Assembly (NCBI RefSeq): GCF_040187885.1
Contig: NZ_JBDPLH010000001.1
Location: 992,001 to 1,056,000 of the forward strand
Source: Roseateles_E cavernae
GTDB taxonomy: Bacteria > Pseudomonadota > Gammaproteobacteria > Burkholderiales > Burkholderiaceae_C
Length of the DNA: 64,000 bases
Direction of reading: 5' to 3'
The position numbers and the translations under genes were made by a program. Shown piece after piece: positions 18,243 through 28,228 of this stretch (within the stretch, counting starts at the first letter, position 1; each line of letters starts with the position of its first letter). The notes under the pieces were generated by a model. That model was not told the DNA's origin. It saw only the letters and a list, made by a program, of their open reading frames with translations, and made no database searches.

Positions 18243-18501
18243 CTATTGCGAAATAGCGCCGCTATTTGGACGCAATTCGGTTCCTCGCGGACGGCAACAA
18301 GGTTGATCGCGAAAACAGGCCCCTGTCTTATGGCGCGACGAGCGACAGAAGTCCATTGCGCATGGCTCCTGCTCGACTCACTCAGGAACAAGAAAACAAA
18401 GAAAGCGCCCGAAGGCGCTTTCTTTGGAGAGGGTTTCAGTTCAGACAGCAGTAAAAGCTGGCTGTATTTTGCCCTATGGTCACGTATGGAGTCGGCGACC
18501 C
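18243..18501. other. AT-richer intergenic region between GGDEF and pilin genes
   Basis: A 259-base convergent spacer of clearly lower GC than its surroundings. It begins with overlapping short palindromes (bases 18251-18267 read AAATAGCG-C-CGCTATTT), which could stop + strand transcription although no T run follows. The pilin terminator lies at 18398-18425. Short open frames here look non-coding: no ribosome site or family resemblance. Confidence 0.5.
18398..18425 (-). terminator. Rho-independent terminator of the pilin gene
   Basis: A perfect 12-base stem (AAAGAAAGCGCC with GGCGCTTTCTTT) closes on a 4-base loop that reads TTCG in the minus-strand transcript, a C(UUCG)G super-stable tetraloop. 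A T-rich run (TTTGTTTTCTTG) follows on the minus strand. It lies about 75 bases after the pilin stop. Confidence 0.85.
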
Positions 18502-18951
18502 TTACACGTTGCCCTTGATCAAGTAATTCTTCACTGCATCAGTGGTGACGTTGGTAGCATTTACCGTCCAGACGATATTCGAATTGGTATCGTTGGCTGC
18601 AAAGTTCGGGCTGACGGTGAACGTCACGGCGCCGGTGGCACCGATACCGGCGGCCAACGTTGCGGTGATAACGCCATCCGCGACGGTTGCTTCAGTAATT
18701 TCCTTGCTGGGGGTATAGCCCGGAATGCCGGGTTGACCGGTGTCGCAATTGGTCAGTGCGCCTTGCTCTTGCGCACACAAACCGATCGCCGTCTTCAGGG
18801 AGTTCAAGCTGCCCAGCGCAGCGGCAGCCTTGGACTTGGCGGTGTAATCCTTGTACTGCGGAATCGCCACAGCAGCCAAGATACCAATAATCGCCACGAC
18901 GATCATCAGTTCGATCAGGGTGAAACCTTGTTGGACGCGCTTCATGCTCAT
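18502..18951 (-). CDS. pilA: Type IV pilin
   Basis: A 149-residue type IVa prepilin. A short positively charged leader (MSMKRVQQG) is followed by the prepilin peptidase site G/F, Glu at +5 and the hydrophobic helix FTLIELMIVVAIIGILAAVA, then IPQYKDYTAKSK. The mature globular part has a Cys pair (GLCAQEQGALTNC) that could form a disulfide loop, and a Thr/Ala/Asn-rich C-terminus. The ATG at 18951 has AGGAG 8 bases upstream. The gene is alone with its own sigma-54-type promoter and terminator, as for a major pilin subunit. No assembly genes are nearby. Confidence 0.92.
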   Translation of the reverse strand: MSMKRVQQGFTLIELMIVVAIIGILAAVAIPQYKDYTAKSKAAAALGSLNSLKTAIGLCAQEQGALTNCDTGQPGIPGYTPSKEITEATVADGVITATLAAGIGATGAVTFTVSPNFAANDTNSNIVWTVNATNVTTDAVKNYLIKGNV

Positions 18952-19009
18952 GATGGGGACTCCTGGGAAGAAAAGAAATGCATTGAGGGGTAGAGACACT
19001 CCCCCTGAA

Positions 19010-19025
19010 TGCAGGGGCCGTGCCA
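19010..19025 (-). promoter_or_regulatory. Sigma-54 (RpoN) promoter of the pilin gene
   Basis: The minus strand reads CTGGCACGGCCCCTGCA. This matches the sigma-54 consensus YTGGCACGRNNNTTGCW except for C in place of the first T of TTGC, and the GG and GC elements have the exact 10-base separation. It predicts a start near 18999, leaving a leader of about 48 bases with an AGGAG ribosome site before pilA. Many type IV pilin genes are RpoN/PilR dependent, which fits. Confidence 0.85.
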
Positions 19026-19088
19026 GGCTTTTGATCGCCTTTGTTGTGACGGATCTCACGAAATTTCGGGGGATTGCGGGCTTGGAAC

Positions 19089-19102
19089 GACCATTTTGGT
19101 CA
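19089..19102. promoter_or_regulatory. Palindrome 1 upstream of the pilin promoter
   Basis: GACCATTTTGGTCA contains the perfect palindrome GACCA-TTT-TGGTC. It lies about 90-103 bases upstream of the predicted pilA start and is repeated nearly identically 51 bases further upstream. This is the right distance for an enhancer bound by a sigma-54 activator such as PilR. Confidence 0.6.
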
Positions 19103-19139
19103 CCCGGGGCCGCGCGTTTTGTCCTGGCTTCGGGGATCT

Positions 19140-19153
19140 GACCATTTTTGTCA
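19140..19153. promoter_or_regulatory. Palindrome 2 upstream of the pilin promoter
   Basis: GACCATTTTTGTCA differs from palindrome 1 by one base and starts 51 bases away, close to five turns of DNA, so both sites would face the same side of the helix. It lies between the MBL-protein stop and pilA. Confidence 0.6.
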
Positions 19154-19176
19154 GTCGGCCCGGCGGCCGGCGGGGT

Positions 19177-19950
19177 TCAGAGGCTCAGGATGTCGCCGGC
19201 CCTCAGCGCGCTGATGCGATGCGGGCTGCTCAGAGCACCGATCTCGCTCATCACCGCGTCGATCTCGCCGGGCTTGATATGGGTGATATGAACCGCGACG
19301 CTGCCGCCCAGCTGGGCCAGCTCGCGGCCCAGTGCGGTGGGGCAGAGATGGCGGCTGATGCGGGCGAGTTGGCGCTCGTCGTCACCAAAAGCGGTTTCGA
19401 TCACCAGATGGGCGACCTTGATCTCGGAGAGGCGCTGCCACAGCGCCGGGTTGGGGCCGGTGTCGCCGGTGTAGACCCAGTGGCCGGCGGCTGAGTCGAC
19501 TGCGAAGCCGACCGCCGGCACCGTGTGCTCGGCATTCAGCACCTCGATTTCGCGGCCGCCCAGCTTCAGTCGCTGGCCGATCTCGAAGGCATGCAGGCTC
19601 AGCACCGGATGCTCGGCGCTGGGCAGGCGGGTGAAGTCGGGCCAGATCACACCGTTGAAGATGTGCTGGCGCAACGCGTCCAGCGTGGCCGCCAGCGCGT
19701 GGACCTGGATAGGCGGGCGCCCGGCCTGGGCACGCAGGCGCAGCACGGCGTCGGCCAGCAGGCCGATGGCCAGGATGTGGTCCAGATGCGAGTGGCTGAC
19801 CAGGATGTGGTCGATGCGGGCCAGCGCGTCCAGGCCGAGGTCACCGACGCCGGTGCCGGCGTCGATCAGGATGTCGTCGTCGAGCAGGAAGGCGCTGGTC
19901 TTGTAGCCTGCAGCAATGGCGCCGGAGCAGCCCAGGACATGTATGTTCAT
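19177..19950 (-). CDS. Metallo-beta-lactamase-fold protein, class II 3',5'-cyclic-nucleotide phosphodiesterase-like
   Basis: A 257-residue MBL-fold hydrolase. The metal motif SHSHLDH is at residues 52-58, with further ligands in LNAEHTVPAVGF, YTGDTGPN, VIETAF and the C-terminal VHITHIKPG. The opening MNIHVLGCSGAIAAGYKTSAF and the LDHILAIGLLADAVL segment fit the class II cyclic-nucleotide phosphodiesterase-like group rather than lactamases or RNase Z. If active on cAMP it would be a counterpart to the cyclase proteins found about 30 kb away, but this is not shown. The ATG at 19950 puts the first strand at the N-terminus. Confidence 0.75.
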   Translation of the reverse strand: MNIHVLGCSGAIAAGYKTSAFLLDDDILIDAGTGVGDLGLDALARIDHILVSHSHLDHILAIGLLADAVLRLRAQAGRPPIQVHALAATLDALRQHIFNGVIWPDFTRLPSAEHPVLSLHAFEIGQRLKLGGREIEVLNAEHTVPAVGFAVDSAAGHWVYTGDTGPNPALWQRLSEIKVAHLVIETAFGDDERQLARISRHLCPTALGRELAQLGGSVAVHITHIKPGEIDAVMSEIGALSSPHRISALRAGDILSL

Positions 19951-20137
19951 GCGTCGGAGTCGGAGATGGCGCACGAGATTGTGGGCGCCGTCTCAATTTA
20001 CGCGCCCCGGGCAGCCCTGCCTAGCTGCGTAGTTCGCGTTTCTCAGCCGATCAGGGGACGGCCGTGGCGATGTCGGGCGGTGGCGTGATTTGCTGCACGG
20101 CGGGCCCGGCCTGGGCTGCCGGTTTCAGCCGTCGGGT

Positions 20138-20800
20138 TCAGAGGCCGGCTTGGACGAACTGCATCTGGGTGCCGGCCAGCTCGATCACATCGCCGCTCTT
20201 CAGCGCGACCGATTCACCGACCAGGGGGATGCCGTTGACGCTGGGGCGGGCGCCGCCCTCGACATGGGCGAACACATAGCCGCTGGGGCGCTTGGTGATG
20301 GAGGCGACCTGCACGCCGGGCTTGCCGACCGTGGTGACCACCTTGGTCAGGCTGACCTCGCGGCCGGCGGCCGCGCCGGTCAGCACCTTGATGGTGGCCG
20401 GCAGCGCGGTGCTGGCGGGCGAACCCAGGGCGCCGAAGGACGAGGGCAGACCGAAACCGCTGGGCACGGCCGAGCCGGGCTTCAGGATCATGGTCTTCTC
20501 GTAGTCCACGCTGTCTTCCAGCAGGAACTTGATCTTGTACTTGCCGATCTCGACGACGTCGCTGTTGCTGAGCAACTGCTTCTTGATCGCCTTGCCGTTG
20601 ATATAGGTGCCGTTGGTGGAGTTCAGGTCTTCGATGAAGACATCGGTGCCCACCATCTGCAGCACGGCATGCTCACCGCTGACCGCCAGGTTGTCGATCA
20701 CGATGTCGTTGTAAGGCCGCCGCCCCAGGGTGGTCTTGTCCTTGGTGATCTGCACCTCCTTGATCACCACCCCATCGAGCGAAACCACCAGCTTGCCCAT
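20138..20800 (-). CDS. FHA domain protein
   Basis: A 220-residue cytoplasmic protein. The N-terminal forkhead-associated domain is clear: TTLGRRPYNDIVIDNLAVSG, then EHAVL and LNSTNGTYING, with the Arg, Ser/His and Asn residues that bind phosphothreonine. A Pro/Gly/Ser linker leads to a second, degenerate FHA-like region (TTVGKPGVQVASI, RPSVNGIPLVGESVALKSGDVIEL). It is the last gene after a Ser/Thr kinase and a PP2C phosphatase, so it probably reads the phosphorylation state they set. 72 bases separate it from the phosphatase. Confidence 0.88.
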   Translation of the reverse strand: MGKLVVSLDGVVIKEVQITKDKTTLGRRPYNDIVIDNLAVSGEHAVLQMVGTDVFIEDLNSTNGTYINGKAIKKQLLSNSDVVEIGKYKIKFLLEDSVDYEKTMILKPGSAVPSGFGLPSSFGALGSPASTALPATIKVLTGAAAGREVSLTKVVTTVGKPGVQVASITKRPSGYVFAHVEGGARPSVNGIPLVGESVALKSGDVIELAGTQMQFVQAGL

Positions 20801-20872
20801 GCTTGACCTCAAGTCCTGTTGTCTGTTTTGCGTGCCGGCCGGCTGCTCCAAGCCGCCGATTCGGCCCCGACC

Positions 20873-21661
20873 TTATTTACGACCGAAGGGCCACCATGCC
20901 CGGCCAGCCGCCCGGGCGGGACCCTCGGCGCGGGCCAACACAATCGCAATATTATCCTTGCCGCCCATGTCATTGGCCGCATCAATCAAGGCTTGAGCCG
21001 CTTCCGACAGCGAAGGGTGGCTTAAGAGCAACTGAGCCAGGGCGTCGTCGTCCAGCATATCGGAGAGTCCGTCCGAGCACAGCAGGAACAGATCGCCTGG
21101 CTGAACCTCGTGCTGATGCAGCTCCAGCATCACCGTGTCCTCGACACCAACCGCGCGGGTCACCAGATTGCGGTTGCTGGAATAGGCGGCTTCTTCGGGG
21201 GTCAGCAGGCCGGCATCGAGCTGCTCCTGCAGCAGCGAATGGTCGCGGGTCAGCTGGCTCAGCTGGCCGGCGCGCAAACGGTAGGCGCGCGAATCGCCGA
21301 CATGGCCCAGCAGCAGGCCCTCGTCGCGGAACACCGCCAGCACCAGGGTCGTGCCCATGCCGGCATAGCGCGGATTGGTGTTGGCCGCATTGAAGATGGC
21401 GCGGTTGGCGTTGTCGACACAGATGTCCATCGCCCGCTTCACGTCGGCGGCGGTGGCCTTGTTGCTGGTTTCCTTCAGCCAGCGGCCCAGCTCGGCCGTG
21501 ATGAAGGAGGTCAGCATCTGGCTGGCGACCTCGCCGGCGTTATAGCCCCCCATGCCATCGGCCAGCACGGCCAGGCTCACGGCCGGGTCCAGCGCCACCG
21601 AGTCTTCGTTGTTGTCGCGGGCGCGGCCGACATCGGTAGCGCTGAAGATCTCCACGGTCAT
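20873..21661 (-). CDS. PP2C-family serine/threonine phosphatase
   Basis: A 262-residue PPM/PP2C phosphatase. Metal-binding and catalytic motifs are complete: ATDVGRARDNNEDS, VLADGMGGYNAGE, GHVGDSRAYRLR, LLCSDGLSDML and GGKDNIAIVL. The ATG at 21661 is used; a TTG at 21691, overlapping the kinase stop by 4 bases, could add ten residues and is not excluded. It should reverse the action of the Ser/Thr kinase encoded immediately upstream and act on the same targets as the FHA protein downstream. Confidence 0.92.
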   Translation of the reverse strand: MTVEIFSATDVGRARDNNEDSVALDPAVSLAVLADGMGGYNAGEVASQMLTSFITAELGRWLKETSNKATAADVKRAMDICVDNANRAIFNAANTNPRYAGMGTTLVLAVFRDEGLLLGHVGDSRAYRLRAGQLSQLTRDHSLLQEQLDAGLLTPEEAAYSSNRNLVTRAVGVEDTVMLELHQHEVQPGDLFLLCSDGLSDMLDDDALAQLLLSHPSLSEAAQALIDAANDMGGKDNIAIVLARAEGPARAAGRAWWPFGRK

Positions 21662-21687
21662 GGGCGGGCTGGGCTGTGTCGCTTGGG

Positions 21688-22743
21688 TCAAGGATTTTGC
21701 CCCGGTTCCTGGGGGTTCAGACGCAATGTTTGCGCGAACGGGTCGGCGGCCGTGAAATCCTCGCGGCCCGGCGGGCCTGCCAGATCGGCCGCCGGCAGCT
21801 GGGCCAGCACCGTCTCCAGGTCCTGAGCGAACAGCTCGCCGCTACGGTAGCGCAGCTCGGGGCGCTTCTCCAGCGCCAGCGCCAGCACCAGTGCCAGTGC
21901 TTCGGGCAGCTCGGGCCGGTGGTGGCGCACATCGGGCGGCGCCTGGTTGGCGATCTGGTACATCAGCTGGGCCATCGAGTCCGACTGATGCGGCAACTGG
22001 CCGGTCAGCAGCTGATAGAGCAGCGCGCCCAGCGAATAGAGGTCGCTGCGCCCGTCGACCTGCAGCCCCGCGAGCTGCTCGGGCGACATGAAGGAGGGGG
22101 TGCCCAGCACCAGGCCGGTGCGGGTGCGGCTGCCGTCAGCAATGCGGGCAATGCCGAAATCCATGATCTTCAGCGTGCCGCTGCTGCGGTCCAGCATCAC
22201 ATTGGAGGGCTTGATGTCGCGGTGCACCACGCCCTGGCTGTGTGCGAAGGCCAGCGCGCGGGCCAGCCGTATGGCCAGCGCCAGCACCTCGCGCACCGGC
22301 AGCAGCGCACCCGCACGGGTGAAATGGCTCAGATCCTGGCCCTGCACATACTCCATCGCAATCCAGGCGTCATGGCCGGTCGGGCCGGCGTCAAGCACCT
22401 GCAGGATGTCGGGGTGGGCCAGATGGCCGGCGGCGCGGGCTTCGCGCATGAAGCGCTGGCGCACATCGATCAGGTCCTCGGCCGCGAACTCCCGTTGCAA
22501 CGCCAGCCGCTTGATGGCCACCTGACGGCCGCTGGCCCGCTCGGTGGCCAGATGCACGACGGCCATCGCACCGCGGCCCAGCTCGGGCCCGATCTCATAG
22601 CTGTCGAGGCTGGCGCCGCTGTCGGTCTGGAAATGCTGGGGTTGGGTGCTGGGCAGCGTGCTGGGCCCGCTGACGCTGTCACCCGGGCTGCCCGGCTCGG
22701 CCTTGCGGCCCAGCATGCGTTTCCAGAAGCCGGGTGCGGCCAT
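21688..22743 (-). CDS. Soluble serine/threonine protein kinase
   Basis: A 351-residue Hanks-type kinase. After about 45 residues of Pro/Ser/Thr-rich N-terminus the kinase core starts with GPELGRGAMAVVHLA. The catalytic Lys is in QVAIKRL, the catalytic loop is VVHRDIKPSNVM, the metal motif DFGIAR, and the activation segment ends GTPSFMSPEQLAG. No transmembrane helix or extracellular PASTA/sensor domain follows the kinase core, so it is cytosolic. Only 14 bases separate it from the TerC gene, and its stop nearly touches the phosphatase start. The ATG at 22743 is chosen because upstream in-frame codons lie inside the TerC gene. Confidence 0.93.
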   Translation of the reverse strand: MAAPGFWKRMLGRKAEPGSPGDSVSGPSTLPSTQPQHFQTDSGASLDSYEIGPELGRGAMAVVHLATERASGRQVAIKRLALQREFAAEDLIDVRQRFMREARAAGHLAHPDILQVLDAGPTGHDAWIAMEYVQGQDLSHFTRAGALLPVREVLALAIRLARALAFAHSQGVVHRDIKPSNVMLDRSSGTLKIMDFGIARIADGSRTRTGLVLGTPSFMSPEQLAGLQVDGRSDLYSLGALLYQLLTGQLPHQSDSMAQLMYQIANQAPPDVRHHRPELPEALALVLALALEKRPELRYRSGELFAQDLETVLAQLPAADLAGPPGREDFTAADPFAQTLRLNPQEPGQNP

Positions 22744-22757
22744 CTCGTGCCCGTGCC

Positions 22758-23486
22758 TCAGGCGGCCTTGCTGCGCATGGCCATGGCCTTGCCGAACAGC
22801 AGGACCAGCAGCGCACCGGCTACGCCGCAGCCGTAGTACAGCGCCGGCAGCACCTCGGTCGAGCCGGGCTTGTCGCCGGCCTGGGTCGGCACCCAGCTGG
22901 CCAGCGCCGGATCGCCCACCATCATCGTGCCGGCAATCCAGCCCAGCAGCATCGCGCCCAAGGTGATGACCATCGGGAAGCGGTCCATCAGCTTGATCAC
23001 CAGCTGGCTGCCCCAGACGATGATGGGGATCGAGACCAGCAGGCCGAAGATCACCAGCGGCATCTGATGGTCGCCACCCGCGCCTTCGGCAGCGCCGGCG
23101 ATCGCGATCACATTGTCCAGGCTCATCACGAAGTCGGCCACGATGACGGTCTTGACCGCCGCCCACAGCTTGTCGCTCGCCTGGATATTGGCATGCTCAT
23201 CATCATGCTCGGGCATCAGCAGCTTCATGCCGATCCACAGCAGCAGGATGCCGCCGACCAGCTTCAGGAAAGGCAGCTTCAACAGCGTCAGCGCGAAGAA
23301 GATCAGCACGACGCGCAGCACGATGGCGCCGGCCGTGCCCCACAGAATGCCTTTGCGACGCTGGGCGTCAGGCAGCTTGCGGCAGGCCAGCGCGATCACC
23401 ACCGCGTTGTCGCCGCCAAGCAGGATGTCGATCATGATGATCTGGCCGACGGCGAGCCAGAACTCGGGACTGGAGAGCATGTCCAT
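22758..23486 (-). CDS. TerC/YjbE family integral membrane protein
   Basis: A 242-residue membrane protein with about seven hydrophobic helices. TerC-family signatures are IIMIDILLGGDNAVVIALACR and VIVADFVMSLDNVIAIAG, each carrying the conserved Asp-Asn pair of the metal pathway. Family members are linked to Mn2+ export or tellurite resistance; here the short YjbE-like type is present and a histidine/acidic cytoplasmic loop (MPEHDDEHANI) may bind metal. It heads the run TerC-kinase-phosphatase-FHA on the minus strand, all closely spaced. Confidence 0.88.
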   Translation of the reverse strand: MDMLSSPEFWLAVGQIIMIDILLGGDNAVVIALACRKLPDAQRRKGILWGTAGAIVLRVVLIFFALTLLKLPFLKLVGGILLLWIGMKLLMPEHDDEHANIQASDKLWAAVKTVIVADFVMSLDNVIAIAGAAEGAGGDHQMPLVIFGLLVSIPIIVWGSQLVIKLMDRFPMVITLGAMLLGWIAGTMMVGDPALASWVPTQAGDKPGSTEVLPALYYGCGVAGALLVLLFGKAMAMRSKAA

Positions 23487-23573
23487 GGGTATTTGCTTTG
23501 TTGGGTGTTCTGCGGCCTGCACAGAAACAGTGAACGACTATAACGAGGCCGGCCGGATCGCAGCCGAAAAACG

Positions 23574-23597
23574 AAAAAGGGGCTGTCGCCCCTTTTT
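23574..23597 (-). terminator. Rho-independent terminator downstream of sucD
   Basis: A perfect 10-base stem, AAAAAGGGGC with GCCCCTTTTT, around a 4-base loop, with a further T-rich run (CGTTTTTC) on the minus strand. It lies about 100 bases after sucD and before the TerC gene, separating the two operons. Confidence 0.85.
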
Positions 23598-23699
23598 CTC
23601 AGTCCGGCCGCTCGGGCTGCTGACGAATTGTGCGATGCCACGCCCCCCTGGCTCGATGCGTGAAATTACGCATTTGCGAGGGCGGCCGTGGTGTCGACC

Positions 23700-24593
23700 T
23701 TACAGCAGGGCCTTCAGCAGCTTGGCCATTTCCGACGGGTTGCGCGTGATGGTGAAGCCCGACTCTTCCATGATGGCGAGCTTGGCATCGGCCGTGTCGG
23801 CGCCGCCGGAGATCAGCGCACCGGCGTGGCCCATGCGCTTGCCCGGAGGGGCGGTGACACCGGCGATGAAGCCGACGATGGGCTTCTTCATGTTCAGCTT
23901 GCACCAACGGGCGGCTTCCGCCTCGTCCGGGCCGCCGATCTCGCCGATCATGATGACGGCGTCAGTGTCCGGATCGTCGTTGAAGGCCTTCATCACGTCG
24001 ATGTGCTTCAGGCCGTTGATCGGGTCGCCACCGATGCCGACGGCCGAGGATTGGCCCAGGCCGATCTCGGTCAGCTGTGCCACGGCTTCATAGGTCAGCG
24101 TGCCCGAGCGCGACACGACGCCGATGCGGCCCTTGCGGTGGATGTGACCGGGCATGATGCCGATCTTGATTTCTTCGGGCGTGATCAGGCCGGGGCAGTT
24201 GGGGCCCAGCAGCAGGGTGCGCTTGCCACCGGCGGCTTCCTTGGCCTTCATCTTGTTGCGCACTTCCAGCATGTCCTTGACGGGGATGCCTTCGGTGATG
24301 CAGATCGCCAGGTCCAGGTCGGCTTCGACGGCTTCCCAGATCGCGGCAGCGGCGCCGGCGGGCGGCACATAGATCACCGACACGGTGGCGCCGGTCTGGC
24401 CGGCGGCTTCCTTGACGGTGGCGTAGATTGGGATGTCCGAGAACTTCTCGCCGGCCTTCTTCGGGTTCACACCGGCGACGAAGGCGTTCTTGCCGTTGGC
24501 ATAGGCTTGGCAGCCCAGGGTGTGGAACTGACCGGTCTTGCCCGTGATGCCCTGGGTGATGACCTTGGTGTCTTTGTTGATGTAGATCGACAT
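23700..24593 (-). CDS. sucD: Succinate-CoA ligase (ADP-forming) subunit alpha
   Basis: A 297-residue SucD. The N-terminal CoA-binding domain begins with VITQGITGKTGQFHT; VYVPP-like CoA contact appears as VIYVPPAG; the GPNCPGLITPEE motif and the phospho-histidine loop GHAGALISGGADTA are intact. With SucC it converts succinyl-CoA to succinate with ATP formation in the citric acid cycle. It starts 20 bases after sucC and has a terminator about 100 bases downstream. Confidence 0.97.
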   Translation of the reverse strand: MSIYINKDTKVITQGITGKTGQFHTLGCQAYANGKNAFVAGVNPKKAGEKFSDIPIYATVKEAAGQTGATVSVIYVPPAGAAAAIWEAVEADLDLAICITEGIPVKDMLEVRNKMKAKEAAGGKRTLLLGPNCPGLITPEEIKIGIMPGHIHRKGRIGVVSRSGTLTYEAVAQLTEIGLGQSSAVGIGGDPINGLKHIDVMKAFNDDPDTDAVIMIGEIGGPDEAEAARWCKLNMKKPIVGFIAGVTAPPGKRMGHAGALISGGADTADAKLAIMEESGFTITRNPSEMAKLLKALL

Positions 24594-24613
24594 GATTTCT
24601 TTCCTAAAGGGCT

Positions 24614-25774
<1,161 letters not shown>

Positions 25775-25797
25775 AGGGGTCTCGCTTCTTGGAAAAG

Positions 25798-26400
25798 TCA
25801 GGATGAGGAAGCCGCAGGCAGCGTGGCGGCGCCGGCAGCAGAGGCTGCCTGGCCGTCGCGATACCAGCGAGGGTAATGGGTGCGCACGACCGCGCCGTCG
25901 CGGCGCAAGGCATGGCATTTGTCGAGCTGGAATGGCGGCTGACCCGAGCCATCGCCCTCGCGGGTGTCGATCACGAGGCCTGCAAAGGCCTGGATCACCG
26001 CGGTCGGCAGGATCTGGCACAGCTCGGTCAGATGGGTACAGCCCCGGGTGCCGGCCAGGCGTTCCTTGACGCCGAGCCGGAATCCTTTCAGCAGATTCAG
26101 GCCGACCAGCCGCGCATAGGCATCGTCATGCTGGTCGCAGGCGCCGGGATAGGGCATCCAGCGCGTCCGCGAGCCGGCCTCGTGGATCGTCAACTCGGTG
26201 TCGACGACCAGCTGCAGCAACATGTCGTGGATGGGTTCGCCGGCATGGCGGGTGCCGCCGGCCATGGGGATATCGCGTGTCTTGGTGTCGCTCAGCGTGG
26301 CCTCGACCTCGTAAAGCCCGTCGTCGCGCGCATAGACCTGCACATCGAGAGCTCGACGGTGCAGCAGACGGCGCGCAGTGGAGGGGTTGAGCAAGGACAT
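25798..26400 (-). CDS. DUF2889 family protein
   Basis: A 200-residue protein resembling the DUF2889 family, found in proteobacteria and of unknown function. Recognisable features are RRLLHRRALDVQVYARDDGL, EATLSDTKTRD, the GEPIHDMLLQLVVD strand, a MPYPGACDQHDD segment, and GTRGCTHLTELCQILPTAVIQA with its conserved Cys/His. The His/Cys/Asp content suggests possible metal binding. The ATG at 26400 precedes the first conserved strand. It lies between recX and sucC on the same strand. Confidence 0.8.
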   Translation of the reverse strand: MSLLNPSTARRLLHRRALDVQVYARDDGLYEVEATLSDTKTRDIPMAGGTRHAGEPIHDMLLQLVVDTELTIHEAGSRTRWMPYPGACDQHDDAYARLVGLNLLKGFRLGVKERLAGTRGCTHLTELCQILPTAVIQAFAGLVIDTREGDGSGQPPFQLDKCHALRRDGAVVRTHYPRWYRDGQAASAAGAATLPAASSS

Positions 26401-26523
26401 GGGGCGCTGGACAAACACGGACGCACAAAAACGGGCCCGCAGGCCTCGATTGTGGCTGCGAGCAGGCTTTGCACAGTCCGGCAATGTAGCATGCTGCGCT
26501 GCCGCAAGCCTGTCGCGAAGCTG

Positions 26524-27006
26524 TCAGCCGGTCTGTGACGCACGCAAAACCCGCCGCACGACATCGGCCGAAAAGCCCCGCGCCAGCAGAAAACGGGTCT
26601 GCTTGGCACGGCCGTTGGCGTCCTCGGCCGGGCTGCCGAACTTGCGCTGCCAGATCGCCTGCGCGCGCTCGAACTCGCTGTCCTTGAGTCGTGCCTGGCT
26701 GTCGGCGCTCAGGCTCAGCCCATGCTGGGCCAGCTCCTGCTGGATGCGCAGATGGCCATAGCGCCGGGCGCGGGCATGGATGCGTGACTCGACGAAGCGT
26801 TCCTCGCTGAGATAGCCCTGGGCCTGCAGCCAGACCAGCAATTCATCGACCTCGGCCTCGATCTCTGCGGCCTCGACCGCCTCGGCGCCGGCTGCGTCGC
26901 GCTGCGCCCGCGCGATGCGCAGCAGCTTGCGGCGCAACTCGCTGCGGCTGTGCTCACGCTGCGCCAGCAGCGTGATGGCGCGCATCTTCAGGGACAAGGG
27001 CTTCAT
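26524..27006 (-). CDS. recX: Recombination regulatory protein RecX
   Basis: A 160-residue RecX with three helical repeats: LKMRAITLLAQREHSRSELR, the central GYLSEERFVESRIHARARRYGHLRIQQEL (spanning about 55-100) and the C-terminal RFLLARGFSADVVRRVL. RecX inhibits RecA filament extension. It starts 46 bases after the recA stop and is probably co-transcribed with it under SOS control. The length is normal. Confidence 0.95.
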   Translation of the reverse strand: MKPLSLKMRAITLLAQREHSRSELRRKLLRIARAQRDAAGAEAVEAAEIEAEVDELLVWLQAQGYLSEERFVESRIHARARRYGHLRIQQELAQHGLSLSADSQARLKDSEFERAQAIWQRKFGSPAEDANGRAKQTRFLLARGFSADVVRRVLRASQTG

Positions 27007-27052
27007 GGCAAGCCGGCGTCAGGCACCCGACCCGGCGCAGCCTGACAAGGCA

Positions 27053-28093
<1,041 letters not shown>

Positions 28094-28119
28094 GTTTTTC
28101 TCCTGTTGAGGCTGCGCGC

Positions 28120-28148
28120 ATTATGGCGCAATCTGTATATTCGTACAG
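28120..28148 (-). promoter_or_regulatory. recA promoter with LexA (SOS) box
   Basis: CTGTATATTCGTACAG at 28133-28148 matches the LexA site CTGT-N8-ACAG. On the minus strand a CTGTAC element at the box edge and CATAAT (28120-28125) are 17 bases apart, a plausible -35/-10 pair, so LexA would cover the -35 element. The site lies about 40 bases before the recA start. Confidence 0.85.
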
Positions 28149-28162
28149 TAGTTTAGGGGCTA

Positions 28163-28187
28163 CCTGCTGACATGCAATGTCAGCAGG
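28163..28187. promoter_or_regulatory. Perfect 11-base inverted repeat between recA and the response regulator
   Basis: CCTGCTGACAT and ATGTCAGCAGG flank a GCA centre. The repeat lies about 15 bases from the recA SOS box and about 42 bases before the response regulator start, so it could be an operator for that regulator. A hairpin role in the leader cannot be excluded, but no T run follows. Confidence 0.5.
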
Positions 28188-28228
28188 CCGGGCGTCCCTA
28201 GAATGCTCGTAAAGACTGGGGACAAAGC

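Noticed and set aside
18246..18518. Small open frames between the GGDEF and pilin genes
   Set aside because: No ribosome site or family match; the region carries the pilin terminator, which would lie inside the frame.
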